The notes beneath the pieces are model-generated. The model was not told the origin of the DNA and made no database searches. It worked only from the letters and a program-made list of their open reading frames with translations. This document shows positions 52,851 through 63,974 of a stretch of 64,000 nucleotides of DNA, piece after piece. Position 1 is the first letter of the stretch. Each line of letters opens with the position of its first letter. Source of the DNA: Atrina japonica (lineage: Eukaryota > Mollusca > Bivalvia > Pterioida > Pinnidae); assembly GCA_030159075.1 (NCBI GenBank), contig BROG01000931.1, forward strand, positions 149,603 through 213,602, given 5' to 3'. The position numbers were made by a program, and so were the translations under genes.

Positions 52851-53560
52851 TTCTGATATAATCATCACGTCTGGAATCAAGAAAAAAGGCTTCCCAGAGC
52901 TTTAAGAAAAAAACAAAACCTTCCTGGACTTCCTCACCATGCTCATGCATTTGTGCTTGCTGAAAACTTTTAATACAACAATTTAGATAAAACCAGTCGT
53001 AATGTGATATTTAACTCACTGGGCTTTGAAAATGGAATATTTCTGGGAAGGATACTCCTGACCACGGGGAAAACGATCGATGATTTGATGTGTGGAAGTT
53101 AGACAATGTCATAATTCAATATTTGGAGGCTTCGGAGGCCGAAATTCTGCCCCGATTTAAGTTTTTTGCCGATCCAACCTTCTTTTGAGAGGATATAATA
53201 AATGTGGTTTATCAGCGTATTGCTGGTTGTATTTTTTCGTCTGGATGCAGAAAAATTTCAAAGTTTTATTGAAAAATGTGTAAAACCCGACCCTCTTACA
53301 ATTCGCCCAACACATAGAATTAAGCGAGAGTGTTCCCCATAAAGTTGATAAAAAGGTGAAAACCCTTTAATTTTTCTATAATAAATAAATTTCCAAAAAT
53401 TCTACCGGGCTAAATACTCTATGTTCGCATCCCCTCCAGATTTAAATCATTCCTTTGCCTCTGTTGATATATTGATTCAGATTGTATAAGCAGTTGTCCA
53501 GGAGTTTTGAGAAGTAGCCTGTAATTTTATGCCGCCAGCATCAATCCCTTTTGAACGCTT
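52850..53560. repeat. Dispersed ~1-kb repeat, third copy
   Basis: TATAATCATCACGTCTGGAA, AAAAAAGGCTTCCCAGAGCT, GTCATAATTCAATATTTGGA and GTTTATCAGCGTATTGC match 43840-44900 and 33690-35160 in order. Confidence 0.6.
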
Positions 53561-53985
53561 TCTAGATCCACCACTGTTGTATATGAGTATTGCATAAAGA
53601 AAAGTACGGAAGCCCTGGAGGGACTTTTTAGTTATTAGTTATGATTTATAAATTAGTATTTACTTATTTGTTATCACTTATTTGTTGTTCGGCCATTGTG
53701 AATAATCAAAGGCAAGAGGATGGATGTACTACAAAGAATCACATGCATGTTTTTAACATTCAAGATTTTTATAACATCTTGAAATTATCTATTAATACTT
53801 ATTCTTACTTGATATTTCTAGATTGTTGTTCATTATTACTTATTTGTTCTTACTTATTTGTTATTACTTACGTATCATTACTTATTTGTTATTACTTATT
53901 AGTAATTTGTTATTACTTACTTATTTGTTATTTGAATGTTATGCAATACAAACACAAAATAAAAACATACATGTAATTGAGCCAG

Positions 53986-56348
53986 TGTAAAGACGAATAA
54001 TGACCCCCGTCGAATAATGACCGGGGGTCATTATTCTACGTAGAAAAATGACCCCCCGGTCATTATTCGACGTTTTAGGGGGTCATTTATTCGACCGTAG
54101 AATAAGTGGCACCAGCCCCAAAAAATTGCAAAACCCCTCGTGAAAAATATTGACCCCCCATAGAATAATGACCCCCTTATAAACCGACTCGATTTCTCGA
54201 TAAATGTTATTAATATGTACTCTTTTTATATATGTACGATGGTGTTCTGAAAGTTCGTAGATATGGCGCATATTGACGCTTATACTTCAGATAATACTAG
54301 TATGCATTTTTTTTTTTTGCGATTATTTTCAACCAACTCATTTGTTAATTCTGATTCATAAATTTAAAAAAAAACTAATGACCTTCGAAACCCGGATACC
54401 ACTTCATTTTTGTGACTTATCGGATGTTATAACATTTATAAGTCTATTGTGTATTTTAGACCCATACACGTCGATGGACAAGCCGTTCCGAGTCTTTACA
54501 TGGGTCATACCGGGATTCTGATTTACGCCCAGGAGCGCTTAGTCAAACAAACTTTCCTTAAAGTATGCAGATTATCCTCCGGAGATGTTCATAAAATGAC
54601 AATTGAGTTTGCACGCGTGGTGTGGAAAAAGAGAACTCTTTCGTCTGTCAAGAAATAAATGGGCTTTCCATTAAGACAGGAGTAAAAAAAAAAAAACTTT
54701 TTCCACACTCCAGGACATTTTAGAACTCCAAGAGGATAATATGCTTAATTAAGGGATAATTTGCATAACTAATTAAGCTCCCCTGTAAATTTACGTCATT
54801 ATTATCGTCACTGAGGAAGTTTTACGGTCGATACGGGGATCTTACAACACAATATGAAGTCCCCCTCTCCCGAATGTTAAATGACATTCTGGGGCATGAC
54901 AATAAACAGTAAAAACCCTGAATCAATCAGACATTACACCTGATCATGACCTTACCTGAAAATGACATTTTTACCAATTCAGAGAGGTTTCCATAGAACA
55001 TTTGCGACGGGTGTGCCTAGCCGACAGGGGACGCTCACTCCTTCCGGACACCTGGTCCTATATCTTTGGGATTAGCAGTTCCTCAGGTGGAAACCACAAT
55101 CACCAAACTTGACATCATCAAATTTGACAATATCACCGAACTTGACATCACCGAATTTGACAGGTTTCAACTGAATATGTGCGACGGGTGTGGCTAACCA
55201 GCAGGGGGCGCTGATTCCTCCGGACACCTAGTCCCGTCCCATTTGGGACTTGCATATGTTCTACTTGTTGAGAGCATTTACCTTAATTTGTCATGAATTT
55301 CTGGATTAAAGCTTTCTGGACTCTGACTTCAGTATTTATATTTTACTTCTAACACATTTGAATTTATTCAAATAAGGCAATTATTGCCATATGCTTAGTT
55401 ACATTATTTAGGACGTGTGCAAGGGAACATAATTTGTTCCATAGGTAAAAGATTCGAAACATTGGACATGCATTTTCTATCATAATGGTAACACTTGAAT
55501 TGTGTGTCCAGTCACAACAACCATTCAATATGCCGTTCAAAACTGTTTTCGAAGTCAATTCAAACTTGACAGCCATGCTCCCTGGCGTTGCGTCGATTTT
55601 CGTCATAAAATTCCTTGCACTGTGCATAATTCTAATGTAAAATTAAAACGTCTAGACAAATGAAACACAAACGCGCTCTTCGTATAGTTTTGGCTACGCG
55701 GCCTATATTAAGCAAAAGAGGATATTATTAAATTAAGAAGATAGCACTGAAACCATTATTACAATAGTAGCAGCATTGATGTATATTAAACATACATGTA
55801 ATTGCAAAATCGTGTTATCCTCTTTCTGTTGATAAAGGCCGCGTGACCGAAATTTGCAAAGAGAGTGTTTGTTTTATTTATTCAACTTGCTTCCCTATTG
55901 AGGACCATAGACCTCAGTTTCACGCCGGAGAGGGGGGGGGGGGGGGGGGGGGGGGCTGGCATGAAAACTGACGCCTATGTTGAGAACACCACAGATTTCA
56001 ATGTGAAGTGTTACCGTTTCAAATGACACCAGGGTCAATGACCCTATGCACTTCATGCTAACTAGCTTTTCGGATTTTGTTGCCATCGGGGCATAGTGTT
56101 TCACAGACACATCTTGTTGTGGAAAAATATCAAATATTATTATTACCAGGAGTGTAGTACGTAATGTACAATATGGGGTCATTTTTCTATGGGGGTCATT
56201 TTCCTATAGATCTAACATGTAGAAAAATGACCCCCGGGTATTTATTCTACGGTTTTGACTCATTATTCTACGGCTAGGGAGTCATTTTTCTACGTAGAAT
56301 AATGACCCCCCGGTCATTATTCGATGGGGGTCATTATTCGTCTTTACA
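53986..56348. mobile_element. Nested ~2.4-kb element with GTGTAAAGACGAATAATGACC ends
   Basis: Left GTGTAAAGACGAATAATGAC followed by CGGGGGTCATTATTCTACGT; right arm (about 56165-56348) is its complement, ending TCATTATTCGTCTTTACAC. The arms are about 190 bases and each contains smaller palindromes of GGGGTCATTATTCTACG. The interior (54190-56160) has a weak frame (about 54449-54658) reading VDGQAVPSLYMGHTGIL, of no known family. Confidence 0.72.
54940..55270. repeat. GCGACGGGTGTGGCTA repeat and CACCGAACTTGACAT minisatellite
   Basis: TTGCGACGGGTGTGCCTAGC near 55001 and GTGCGACGGGTGTGGCTAAC near 55178 are followed by the same GCGCTGATTCC(T)CCGGACACCT phrase, with a short CACCAAACTTGACATCATCA array between. 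A relative is at 58023-58120. Confidence 0.6.
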
Positions 56349-56400
56349 CCGGCCTGGCTCAGTCGGTAGCGCGCTCGTAAGGTCGTGAGACACATACGGA
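56347..56400 (+). mobile_element. SINE family A head fragment
   Basis: CCGGCCTGGCTCAGTCGGTA, then GCGCGCTCGTAAGGTCGTGA. Only the first ~50 bases of the SINE, joined exactly to the right edge of the nested element. Confidence 0.6.
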
Positions 56401-56578
56401 AGTCTCAAAATAAAATAAATTGAATTTGTAGTACATCCATCCTCTTGCCTTTAATTATTCATAACAACATTTGAAATATGTTTCCTTAATGTGAAATGCC
56501 ACGTTTTAATAACAAATAAGTAGAAACTAACTTATAAACCGTAACTAATAACTAAAAAGTCCCTCCAGGGCTTCCGTA

Positions 56579-57240
56579 GAAAAGACATAATACGGAAAGA
56601 AATTTCTTTTTTTTTGCGCGCGCGGGGAAACATTTCCTTAATTTTTTTGCCTACCACCGTTTGATTTCCTTCATTTTGCCTATTCCCATCATTATTTACT
56701 CGTATTAATTGTTAAATTTCAAAATGTTTAAAAAATATTTGAAAAATAGTTGAAATTAAGATTAAATTAGGTGATGGCGTTAACAAGTTATACGTTTGAA
56801 AGCGCGTTAAGGTCGTACGAGTTATCTTTCTTTGATTTACTTGCCTTACAATAAAAGTCCTGACACTGTCGGAAGTTCAGCGTCCTGTATATTGAAAAGA
56901 GTGGATACATTTATATTGCTTTGGGGAATGAAATACTGTGTAATGTTGATTTATCAAATGACAATATATTTTCATCATTTATTTGTAAACAATATTGTCG
57001 GAATTAAGGATTGTTTTTCATTTTTGGAAAAAAATAATGAATATACATGAAATGGTTCATACATTGAATTCTTTCGTGCTGTACAGAATTGTTTCTATGA
57101 GCCATTGCATGTATATTCAATGTTGTTTCCCAGATGGAAAACAATCCTGATATTTATATACATTACCATTTTCTGTGAAACTAGTCAGCTAGATATGAAG
57201 TTCATTCCATGTAATTTACTTAGCGGGGGTCTTTTTCATA
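56579..57240. other. Non-coding stretch
   Basis: Carries the third copy of TTAAGGTCGTACGAGTTATC (56807-56831). Nothing else recognised. Confidence 0.4.
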
Positions 57241-57244
57241 TGAC

Positions 57245-58580
57245 GAAACATCTCAACAGCTCTTTTCGGTCCAAAAATACTGAATAGAATGAAGATTTAT
57301 TTTCTTTTTTTCATATCATTTTGTAAAAAAAACTCTTGTGATATGTATATTCTCAGATTTGGTTTGTGGTTATTAATATTTGACCGCTCGTTGCAGGAGG
57401 ATTAAATGTTTCAATAGAGAGTTTCCCAATGCAGATGGCGGTCACTATGTAGGCCTAATATTTAGCCACCAGTCGATACCCTGTTTTACGACGAATTTCT
57501 GTTTGAATTTTGATACTTTATTAATGAAATATAACATAAAAACTTTGAGTTTTCAGCTATCATTCGTTCATGAAAACCCGTGCAGGTCTATAATAGATCC
57601 ATGTGATATGAATGTTTGTACAGCATTCATTAGCTGACCACATAACACGAACACGAAAATTACATAGAGAATTCCGTCAATAACTCCATTACTGAGATAC
57701 CTATTAGTGAGCACTACTTATGCTTGACATTAACACTTCGGGTTGTGAGAAAACAAGATGGGCCCCAGAATTAGCAAGGATTGGAGATGAAATGCGAGAT
57801 GGAGCTGATTTCACACGATGGGAGTGACGAATTGTTTCTGACAGGAATATCCGGTGAATGGAAACAAAGTGAACGGTGGCCTATTCCGTCCTACGTCCGC
57901 CTATTACTCCTGTTTCACTAACTTAAATGCTAAATTGCCTTTTCCTTGGCGGTTTTGAGACGTCTGTACCAATTGTGACGATGATTCACTCCTGACGTAT
58001 TTCAATGGACTTTACTGTGTACTCACTTCGGGTATGGCCGGTCAACAGGGGATGCTTACTCCAAATTGCACCTCGTCCCACCTCTTGGTTTTTAGAAGTC
58101 CGTGTTTGTCCATTTTTACCAGATTTGTAACTATGTCCTGGACATTCTATTGATTTATACTTTGGTATCTGAGATTTATATCTTGAATACCGTTTATTGT
58201 ATTTTATTGTATTCATAATACATATTATATTTATAAATTACTAACTTAGGTCATGTATTTGCATTTTACAAGGCGTTTTAATGTTTTTGAAAACGTATAT
58301 ATCTGTTTCCCTCTTTATGCCACAAAACGTGCTGCCAACTTGATTTTAGTCTATAATTAATTATAGACTATAGTAAGAATAATGTTCAAACATCAAAGTT
58401 AAGCGATTCGGGACATAAACTGGACATATGTCATGGACGACATTTACACTGCCCTTTGACAATCTTACTCCAGTTCAGAAAATTTTAAAGTCGTTTTTTG
58501 ATCTGTGAATTTTCACTTTTTACCCAGATAAGTGAATTCTCAACTTTTTTCTCGGAGTTTTCCTTGTCTATGGTCTATGT
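57245..58580. repeat. Long dispersed repeat, collinear with BLTP2 last intron (16020-18000)
   Basis: Blocks in the same order: CATCTCAACAGCTCTTTTCG, CGACGAATTTCTGTTTGAAT, TTTCACACGATGGGAGTGAC, ATTCATAATACATATTATAT, then GGACATATGTC and ATTTACACTGCCC. Spacing differs by several hundred bases through insertions in the intronic copy. No coding frame in either. Confidence 0.7.
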
Positions 58581-59955
58581 TTCTAGAAATTTACTAGGAT
58601 ATCAAGATTAGAACATCTGAGACTATTTTTAAGACAAAGTTGTATAGTAGAGCAGACCACATCTTTTATACTGGAAGTAGTGCATATCAATATTATTATT
58701 CTAATTTATTGTGGATCTCTTTTAACAATACATTCCGAGTGGAATTTATATATGTAATCGATTTGATGTATGGCTTCCAGAACTGAACAAGTATAACAGA
58801 TATTGGAAACCATCATTTAAATTAAGAAGTTTTTATTCTGTTTTTGTTAATGAAGTTTTAAACATCCTTTACTTTACTGCGTTCTTGGTTTGTGCTGGCA
58901 TACTTTAGGGTAATTCTGACCCATATCAATATATACCTGCAATGAATGGATTGTAAATAAAAATGTAAAATTATTTGGAGTACTAAATAGGTATACCCTT
59001 GTTTTATTTGAAATATGATAAATCTATATCTATGTTACATTCGGGTTACTAGAACGGTAGGTCTGTTTTATCTGGAATACTGGAGTGGTAGATGGATGTT
59101 ATATTCGAAGTACAAGGGAGGTAGATATGAAACATCTCAGATACCAAAGTATAAATCTTTAGGATTTAGGATTTGTCAGTAGTAGTTTACCTCTGTATAT
59201 GAAATATTCATATGTTGTAAGCGTTTGGCATGTCGGATCATTTGTGAAATATAAACTCCATATGCGGTTAACTGTGGAATGTTACTATTTAAATGTGGAA
59301 ATTTACGATGGGAAAGCAGAAATCGTCGCGTTTCTTGTCACAATTTCCCGTCTGTGTCTTTATTAAGTAAAATGTCTTAGTATGAATCGTGTGTGCTTGA
59401 TTCTGTTGTATCTTTAATTTCTAGTTCGCTGGGATATATCGCATTGAAATCTTTGCTATGACGCAAGAAACTAAATCAGCCGTTGTTAGGACAACACGCG
59501 CAATTGTTTGTGTTCTATCTTTTAAACATCGCTAATAGAATTAAAAATTGAATTTTAAGGAATGTATTTTTCACTTTTTATTAAATTATAAGTACTAACA
59601 TTAACTTTTTAGCACCTTTTAATATCAGAATGCAAGTAAGTGAGAAAACAGAAAATAAGTAGCCAAGGGGTAACACAGTAACTAGAGTTTCTTTTTAGTT
59701 TTTAAATGGAGAATCTGGATAGATGGCATTTACTTTGGTTATTAGCTATTAAGTTCATCTGTCAATTAATCCAAAGTTAGATTTGTTTGTTTATATTTTT
59801 TTATTGTAGTCTAAGTCAGGTTGAGTGTGTCCACTCGTTTTGGCGGATTCAAATAAAATGGTTGATATTTACCTCTTAATTTTAAATTGTTTGTATTCTA
59901 GATATTCTGAGTAATTTATCCATACCAAAGACAAATGAAATAGATCCTTTTAGTT
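58581..59955. other. Non-coding stretch, nothing recognised
   Basis: AT-rich with a TATAG-rich inverted phrase near 58350 just before it. No exons or RNA genes seen. Confidence 0.45.
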
Positions 59956-59959
59956 CAAG

Positions 59960-60205
59960 TTTTTTGTTGTTGTATTGTTTAACGTCCCATTTAAGAATCT
60001 TTATTTCACTCATATTTCAGACGTCACCAAATGTCGGTATTTGGCCTATGCTCGGTACTTAGTACGTAATTGACGTGCCGACACCTTCTGTCACACGAGA
60101 CTTCGTTTTTACTGTTTTTACTGAATGACAGGAAAAGCTAGCCGCCCCCGCCGAGACTCGAAGCCGCGGCTCTTCTATTGCGAATCGAGCACTCTTCCAA
60201 ACAAT
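59960..60205 (-). mobile_element. SINE family A, minus strand, diverged
   Basis: TTGTTGTATTGTTTAACGTC, AGACGTCACCAAATGTCGG, TTGGCCTATGCTCGGTACTT and GACGTGCCGACACCTTCTGT. The head complement is at the right (CGCCGAGACTCGAAGCCGCG), so this copy is nearly full length but worn. Confidence 0.75.
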
Positions 60206-60624
60206 ACTTGTGGACAGGAATTAGTATTTTAAAAAATTATTATTATTTGCATTATTGCTATGTGCTATTGATGTGGGTTTTTTTTCCCAGTTTAGAATAT
60301 GCCCCTTTCTGATGATATGTATGCAACTCCCAAAGCCTTTACCGGGCAACACAACCCAAAACAAATAAATTAAAGAAAACGACATTTTCTGTTAAATCTA
60401 CGGCTTGTCTTACTTCGGAACATATTTACCTCTTAGAAAACATTCATTTTGAGTCAATACATGCTTTATTGATTAAGAGATCTGTCCTCAATCGGTTATA
60501 TTCACACAAAATTTTGAAACGGCAAAGTAGAAATTACGGAAGTTGATGATGACGCGACCTCTGCCGGTAAGTGATCAATAGTTGAATATGGAAAGTGACA
60601 GAGGATTTAGGAACAAAGCTGAAA

Positions 60625-60680
60625 TGTTCGCTAAGGTGATCTGTTCCTAAGGCGATCTGTCGCTAAAGTGATCTGTTGAA
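60625..60680. repeat. ~17-bp minisatellite, CGCTAAGGTGATCTGTT
   Basis: Three to four units of (C)CTAAGGCGATCTGT and CGCTAAAGTGATCTGTT. Confidence 0.7.
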
Positions 60681-60855
60681 AAACCGCCATCAAGTCTTGT
60701 AGGCGTTCCGGATGAGGTTTTCAACTGTGTTATGAAATTTTCCTGATATTGAACCTATTATATGATTATTTTTTCATGAAATATAAATACCAAACGTTTA
60801 CACGTTTACAATGGTTTCAAACACATATAGAGTTGTACTGTACCTGACATATATC

Positions 60856-60928
60856 GGTTTCATGGTGTAGTGGTCATCACGTCTGCTTCACACGCAGAAG
60901 GTCGCGAGTTCGAGCCTCGCTGAAACCT
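60856..60928 (+). tRNA. tRNA-Val (CAC anticodon), copy 2
   Basis: Same 73-nt body as the copy at 30035, with one change in the D arm (GGTCATCAC for GGTTATCAC). Anticodon loop TTCACAC. T-rich 3' flank (TTATTTTATTTTTTCC) can serve as terminator. Position 73 is T. A SINE A tail begins only 22 bases downstream. Confidence 0.88.
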
Positions 60929-60950
60929 TATTTTATTTTTTCCTATTTCC

Positions 60951-61051
60951 GAACATAGGCCAAAACATGAAGCCCTTCCCCGCCATTGGTGACGTCACCA
61001 TATGAGTCAAAGATTCTTGAGTGCGGCGTTAAACAACAATAAACAAACAAA
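60951..61051 (+). mobile_element. SINE family A 3' fragment
   Basis: CCGAACATAGGCCAAAACAT, TTGGTGACGTCACCATATGA and GCGTTAAACAACAATAAACA. Only the last third of the SINE, directly after a tRNA-Val gene. Confidence 0.75.
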
Positions 61052-61229
61052 CGAATTAATGGATTTAAGCAATCTGAATTTCAATATTGAAAACTTATAG
61101 ATAACATTCACAACTGTATCAATATCTCAATATATAATTTGTCAACTTCTAGATGTTAAAATAAATCTGTGTGTGACTGAGCGCTAATTATTTTTCATTC
61201 AATTAAATTATGTAATATATTTATATTCC

Positions 61230-61230
<1 letters not shown>

Positions 61231-61306
<76 letters not shown>
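61231..61306. repeat. (TA)n microsatellite
   Basis: About 37 TA units with one TG change. Confidence 0.95.
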
Positions 61307-61312
<6 letters not shown>

Positions 61313-61323
61313 AGACAAAAAAA

Positions 61324-61376
61324 ATCACGTCAGCTTATAACGCATAAGACCGCGAGTTCAAACCTCGCTGAAACCT
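61324..61376 (+). pseudogene. tRNA-Val fragment, 3' two-thirds
   Basis: ATCACGTCAGCTTATAACGC then ATAAGACCGCGAGTTCAAAC and CTCGCTGAAACCT. The acceptor 5' half and D arm are gone, the anticodon arm is altered, and the T loop has TTCAAAC for TTCGAGC. Confidence 0.8.
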
Positions 61377-61501
61377 GAGTTTGTTTTATTTTTTTTATTA
61401 TCATTGTGGAATTGATACATTTTAACAGGCAAGTGGTATAAATAAGATGTGAAAATCGAATTGATCAATAAGTTAAAACGAGTTTAACCCTTTATCATCC
61501 A

Positions 61502-61503
<2 letters not shown>

Positions 61504-61543
<40 letters not shown>
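61504..61543. repeat. (CT)n microsatellite
   Basis: About 20 CT units. Confidence 0.95.
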
Positions 61544-61546
<3 letters not shown>

Positions 61547-61667
61547 CTCAAGTGCCTGCTCAAACATCGATCGAGTATGCAATTTTAGGGCCCTACTGTA
61601 AACTGTTAATTACTCTCACCCTCGTGTAACTTGCATACATGTGAATTTGAATTAACAATGGTGTTTA

Positions 61668-61772
61668 CACCACTCAACGATTTTCCAGTTATATGGTGGC
61701 GGCCAGTTTTCAGTGGTGGAGGATAGAAACCACCTACCATGCACGCGGCCTTCCGCAAGTAAACTGTCAAAC
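61668..61772 (-). mobile_element. SINE family B fragment, minus strand
   Basis: CACTCAACGATTTTCCAGTT, TATGGTGGCGGCCAGTTTTC and CCTTCCGCAAGTAAACTGTC are complements of the 3' half of the family (compare 11399-11572). Confidence 0.65.
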
Positions 61773-62190
61773 AAAGAAACATACGGAGGTATAATTTATA
61801 TATTATTTGATAGTAAGGTACCATTCAAAATTCTATATTCTTGTAGAGCGAAGATATCCATCTTTTTACAGCAGTTACGCTTGGACGGATTTTGGATATT
61901 ATTTGGCCTTGTCCGGTGCCACTTTGTTCTTGGAAAGTATTTTTAAAATTGGAGCCCGGCTGATGGAATCTGTTTGACAGAAACGACCATCTTGGGTATT
62001 ATGACTTTGATATTGTGTATATAATTTGTCGTGTAGGCTGTTAATAGTCTCGATTATTCATTGTAATTTCTTCATTTTAATTTTGATAATTATTACAACA
62101 ATATTCGTGTTTACTTAACACTGTATATCATTATTTCAAAATAGGAAATAATTATTAATCGATGATTTGATTATCGATTTAAAAAAAGAA
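61773..62190. other. Non-coding stretch, nothing recognised
   Basis: Ordinary AT-rich sequence between the SINE B fragment and the tRNA-Val at 62191. A short open frame (61713-61946) spans its left edge; no family seen. Confidence 0.4.
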
Positions 62191-62263
62191 AGGTTTCAGG
62201 GAGGCTCGAACTCGCGACCTTCTGCGTGTTAAGCAGACGTGATAACCACTACACCATGAAACC
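62191..62263 (-). tRNA. tRNA-Val (AAC anticodon), with a T-stem mismatch
   Basis: Complement matches the gene at 26593 except that the T stem reads GCGAG against CTCCC, leaving one C-C mismatch. Anticodon loop TTAACAC. The 3' flank has a T7 run (TTCTTTTTTTAAA). It may be weakened or a recent pseudogene. Position 73 is T. Confidence 0.75.
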
Positions 62264-62940
62264 ATTGATTTCTTGACATTGATTTCATGTACCTTTAGCT
62301 GCGATTTTATCAAAACATTTTGTTTCTTTCAATGACGAAAATGAGTGATAAATAGGCATCAAAATTCTTAAATTCCTACATATTTTGTGAAAATTGCTTG
62401 AGAAATACAGTTTGTCAATTATTCACACATTATTGATAAATTCAACCTTATCATTTGTATTTAAGCGTATGACACTGGCTCGACTTGAGCCTTCAATTAA
62501 CTGACAGAAACGATCGTTCGAGCATTGTAACTTATGTATTATGTTTATAATATTTGTTTTTGTACATCAAGTACAAGTTGTAAAAGTAGAACACAAAAAA
62601 ATCGGTTTTTTGTCAAATAACACGCTCTGGTCATACCATGTTATCATATATTGAGATACAGTGTGAAATTGGTTTCTTAAATTTGATTGGCTAATGAACT
62701 ACTTTGGACGACATTAAATTCGGTCAAAGGTCATAACCTCTAGGTGTAATCAATAAATTTCTACTGTAGACAGAGAGTATGAAAGTATTTCGGTACGAAT
62801 GACGATGTACAGATTCATTGTGTTGAGGTGCATTTCTCAGAGGTCGGTAATTTGGTTTCAGGAGATAATTATTTACCAGTTTAGGTCAGAGTAATATATC
62901 CGAATAAAAACAAAAGATTTTCATGTGAATTCAACATGAT
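62264..62940. other. Non-coding stretch, nothing recognised
   Basis: No exon, RNA gene or repeat family noticed. Confidence 0.4.
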
Positions 62941-62945
62941 TAGTA

Positions 62946-63010
62946 TTAACTCTTTCAACCTAAAGTATCTAGTCTGTATGATAATTTCTATTGTGTAGAC
63001 CAGTCACCAG
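62946..63010 (+). mobile_element. TTAA MITE (family M2), partial
   Basis: TTAACTCTTTCAACCTAAAG and TTGTGTAGACCAGTC. The right end is not recognisable. Confidence 0.5.
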
Positions 63011-63036
63011 ACCGTTTCACGATAACTGCGTTCCTG

Positions 63037-63185
63037 CTAGTTTCACCTGCGCACAAACACTTCCGAGTTGTATTATGGAGTTTCGTGCTCCAAACATTTC
63101 ATACCCAATTAAATAACAATGATTTGTGTCGAGTACGAAACTTCTTGTTACCAACCGGAAGCGTTAAGTGCGCAGGTGAAATTAG
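63037..63185. mobile_element. 149-bp MITE with CTAGTTTCACCTGCGCAC ends
   Basis: CTAGTTTCACCTGCGCAC at the left and GTGCGCAGGTGAAATTAG at the right. The arms continue (ACACTTCCG / CGGAAGCGT; GAGTTTCGTGCTC / GAGTACGAAACTT) for about 55 bases. CTAG or TTAG edges could be part of the duplication. Confidence 0.75.
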
Positions 63186-63936
63186 TTGATGGTATTCAAG
63201 TTAACAGTCTTAGATATCACATAGAGTGTTGACATCAATTCCATTGTTTTGGATTAGGAACTTTATTTATTTCTGCGGGTAAAAGAAATGTAATTTTTGA
63301 GAAGCGCGAAGCGTTTCGACTTGTATATTTATTGAGATTGCAAGTCGCAATTTCTTTACTGGTGCGTCATTCGTATATGACATATTTCCGTTTCAAGTTC
63401 GGTTATATAAAACAAACATTCTTTTGACAATTTCCAACATATCAATAAAGTAGAAGTAAAATATAATAAGTACAATGTTAAATGTCTGAAAACTAATTGT
63501 GGTTATCACGTCTGCTTTTTTTTCTAGTGTTGAAAGAGGCACACGCGTCTGGATGTTAAACAATACTCTTTAAAATGATAAAATGTAAGTAGAAAAAATA
63601 AAAAAATTGATTTAAAAAGAAGCAGATAGTATTTTTTTGCAATAAAAATATATAAATAATGGGACAATTTAAAATATAGAATAAAAATGTTTTCACAAAT
63701 ATATAGCAAAATATGTCAAAAATTAGACAAAAAGAAATATCATGATATACAAAATGAATTACAAAAATTTTCTGGCAAAGCAGCAAATAGCTTAAATGTA
63801 ATAATGCTAAATATGAAACTTTAAAACTTGAATAAAAAAAATTATGAAGACACTAAATGCATAGGTGCAATATGAATGTCTACATAAAATGTAAGTACAG
63901 TTAAAATGTATTGAAATAAATTACTAGTCATACAGT
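63186..63936. other. AT-rich non-coding stretch
   Basis: Strongly AT-rich from about 63540. It holds the tRNA-Val scrap at 63498-63517. Phe/Leu/Ile-rich frames on the complement reflect composition only. Confidence 0.5.
63498..63517 (+). pseudogene. tRNA-Val scrap
   Basis: TTGTGGTTATCACGTCTGCT matches the D-arm to anticodon-stem part of the tRNA-Val genes. It then breaks into a T run. Confidence 0.6.
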
Positions 63937-63974
63937 GGTTTCATGGTGTAGTGGTTATCACGTCTGCTTTACAT
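63937..63974 (+). pseudogene. tRNA-Val 5' half, truncated after the anticodon loop
   Basis: GGTTTCATGGTGTAGTGGTT then ATCACGTCTGCTTTACA matches the UAC gene at 27086 up to the anticodon loop. The sequence then turns into CATTGCATAACATTGTATTA-type low complexity, which runs to the window edge. Confidence 0.8.

Larger units (their letters stand above)
53605..56578. mobile_element. ~3-kb element with outer inverted repeats
   Basis: The left end TACGGAAGCCCTGGAGGGAC continues TTTTTAGTTATTAGTTA; the right end is its complement, finishing GTCCCTCCAGGGCTTCCGTA. Matching blocks continue inward (ACTTATTTGTTAT; GGCAAGAGGATGGATGTACT) for ~150 bases with gaps. No transposase was recognised. The left arm carries a TTATTTGTTATTACT minisatellite (53820-53935) that the right arm lacks. 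Confidence 0.75.

Noticed and set aside
53641..53976. 111-residue frame with LLICYYLLVICYYL
   Set aside because: The C-terminal half is the TTATTTGTTATTACT minisatellite and the first half is the left arm of the 53605 element.
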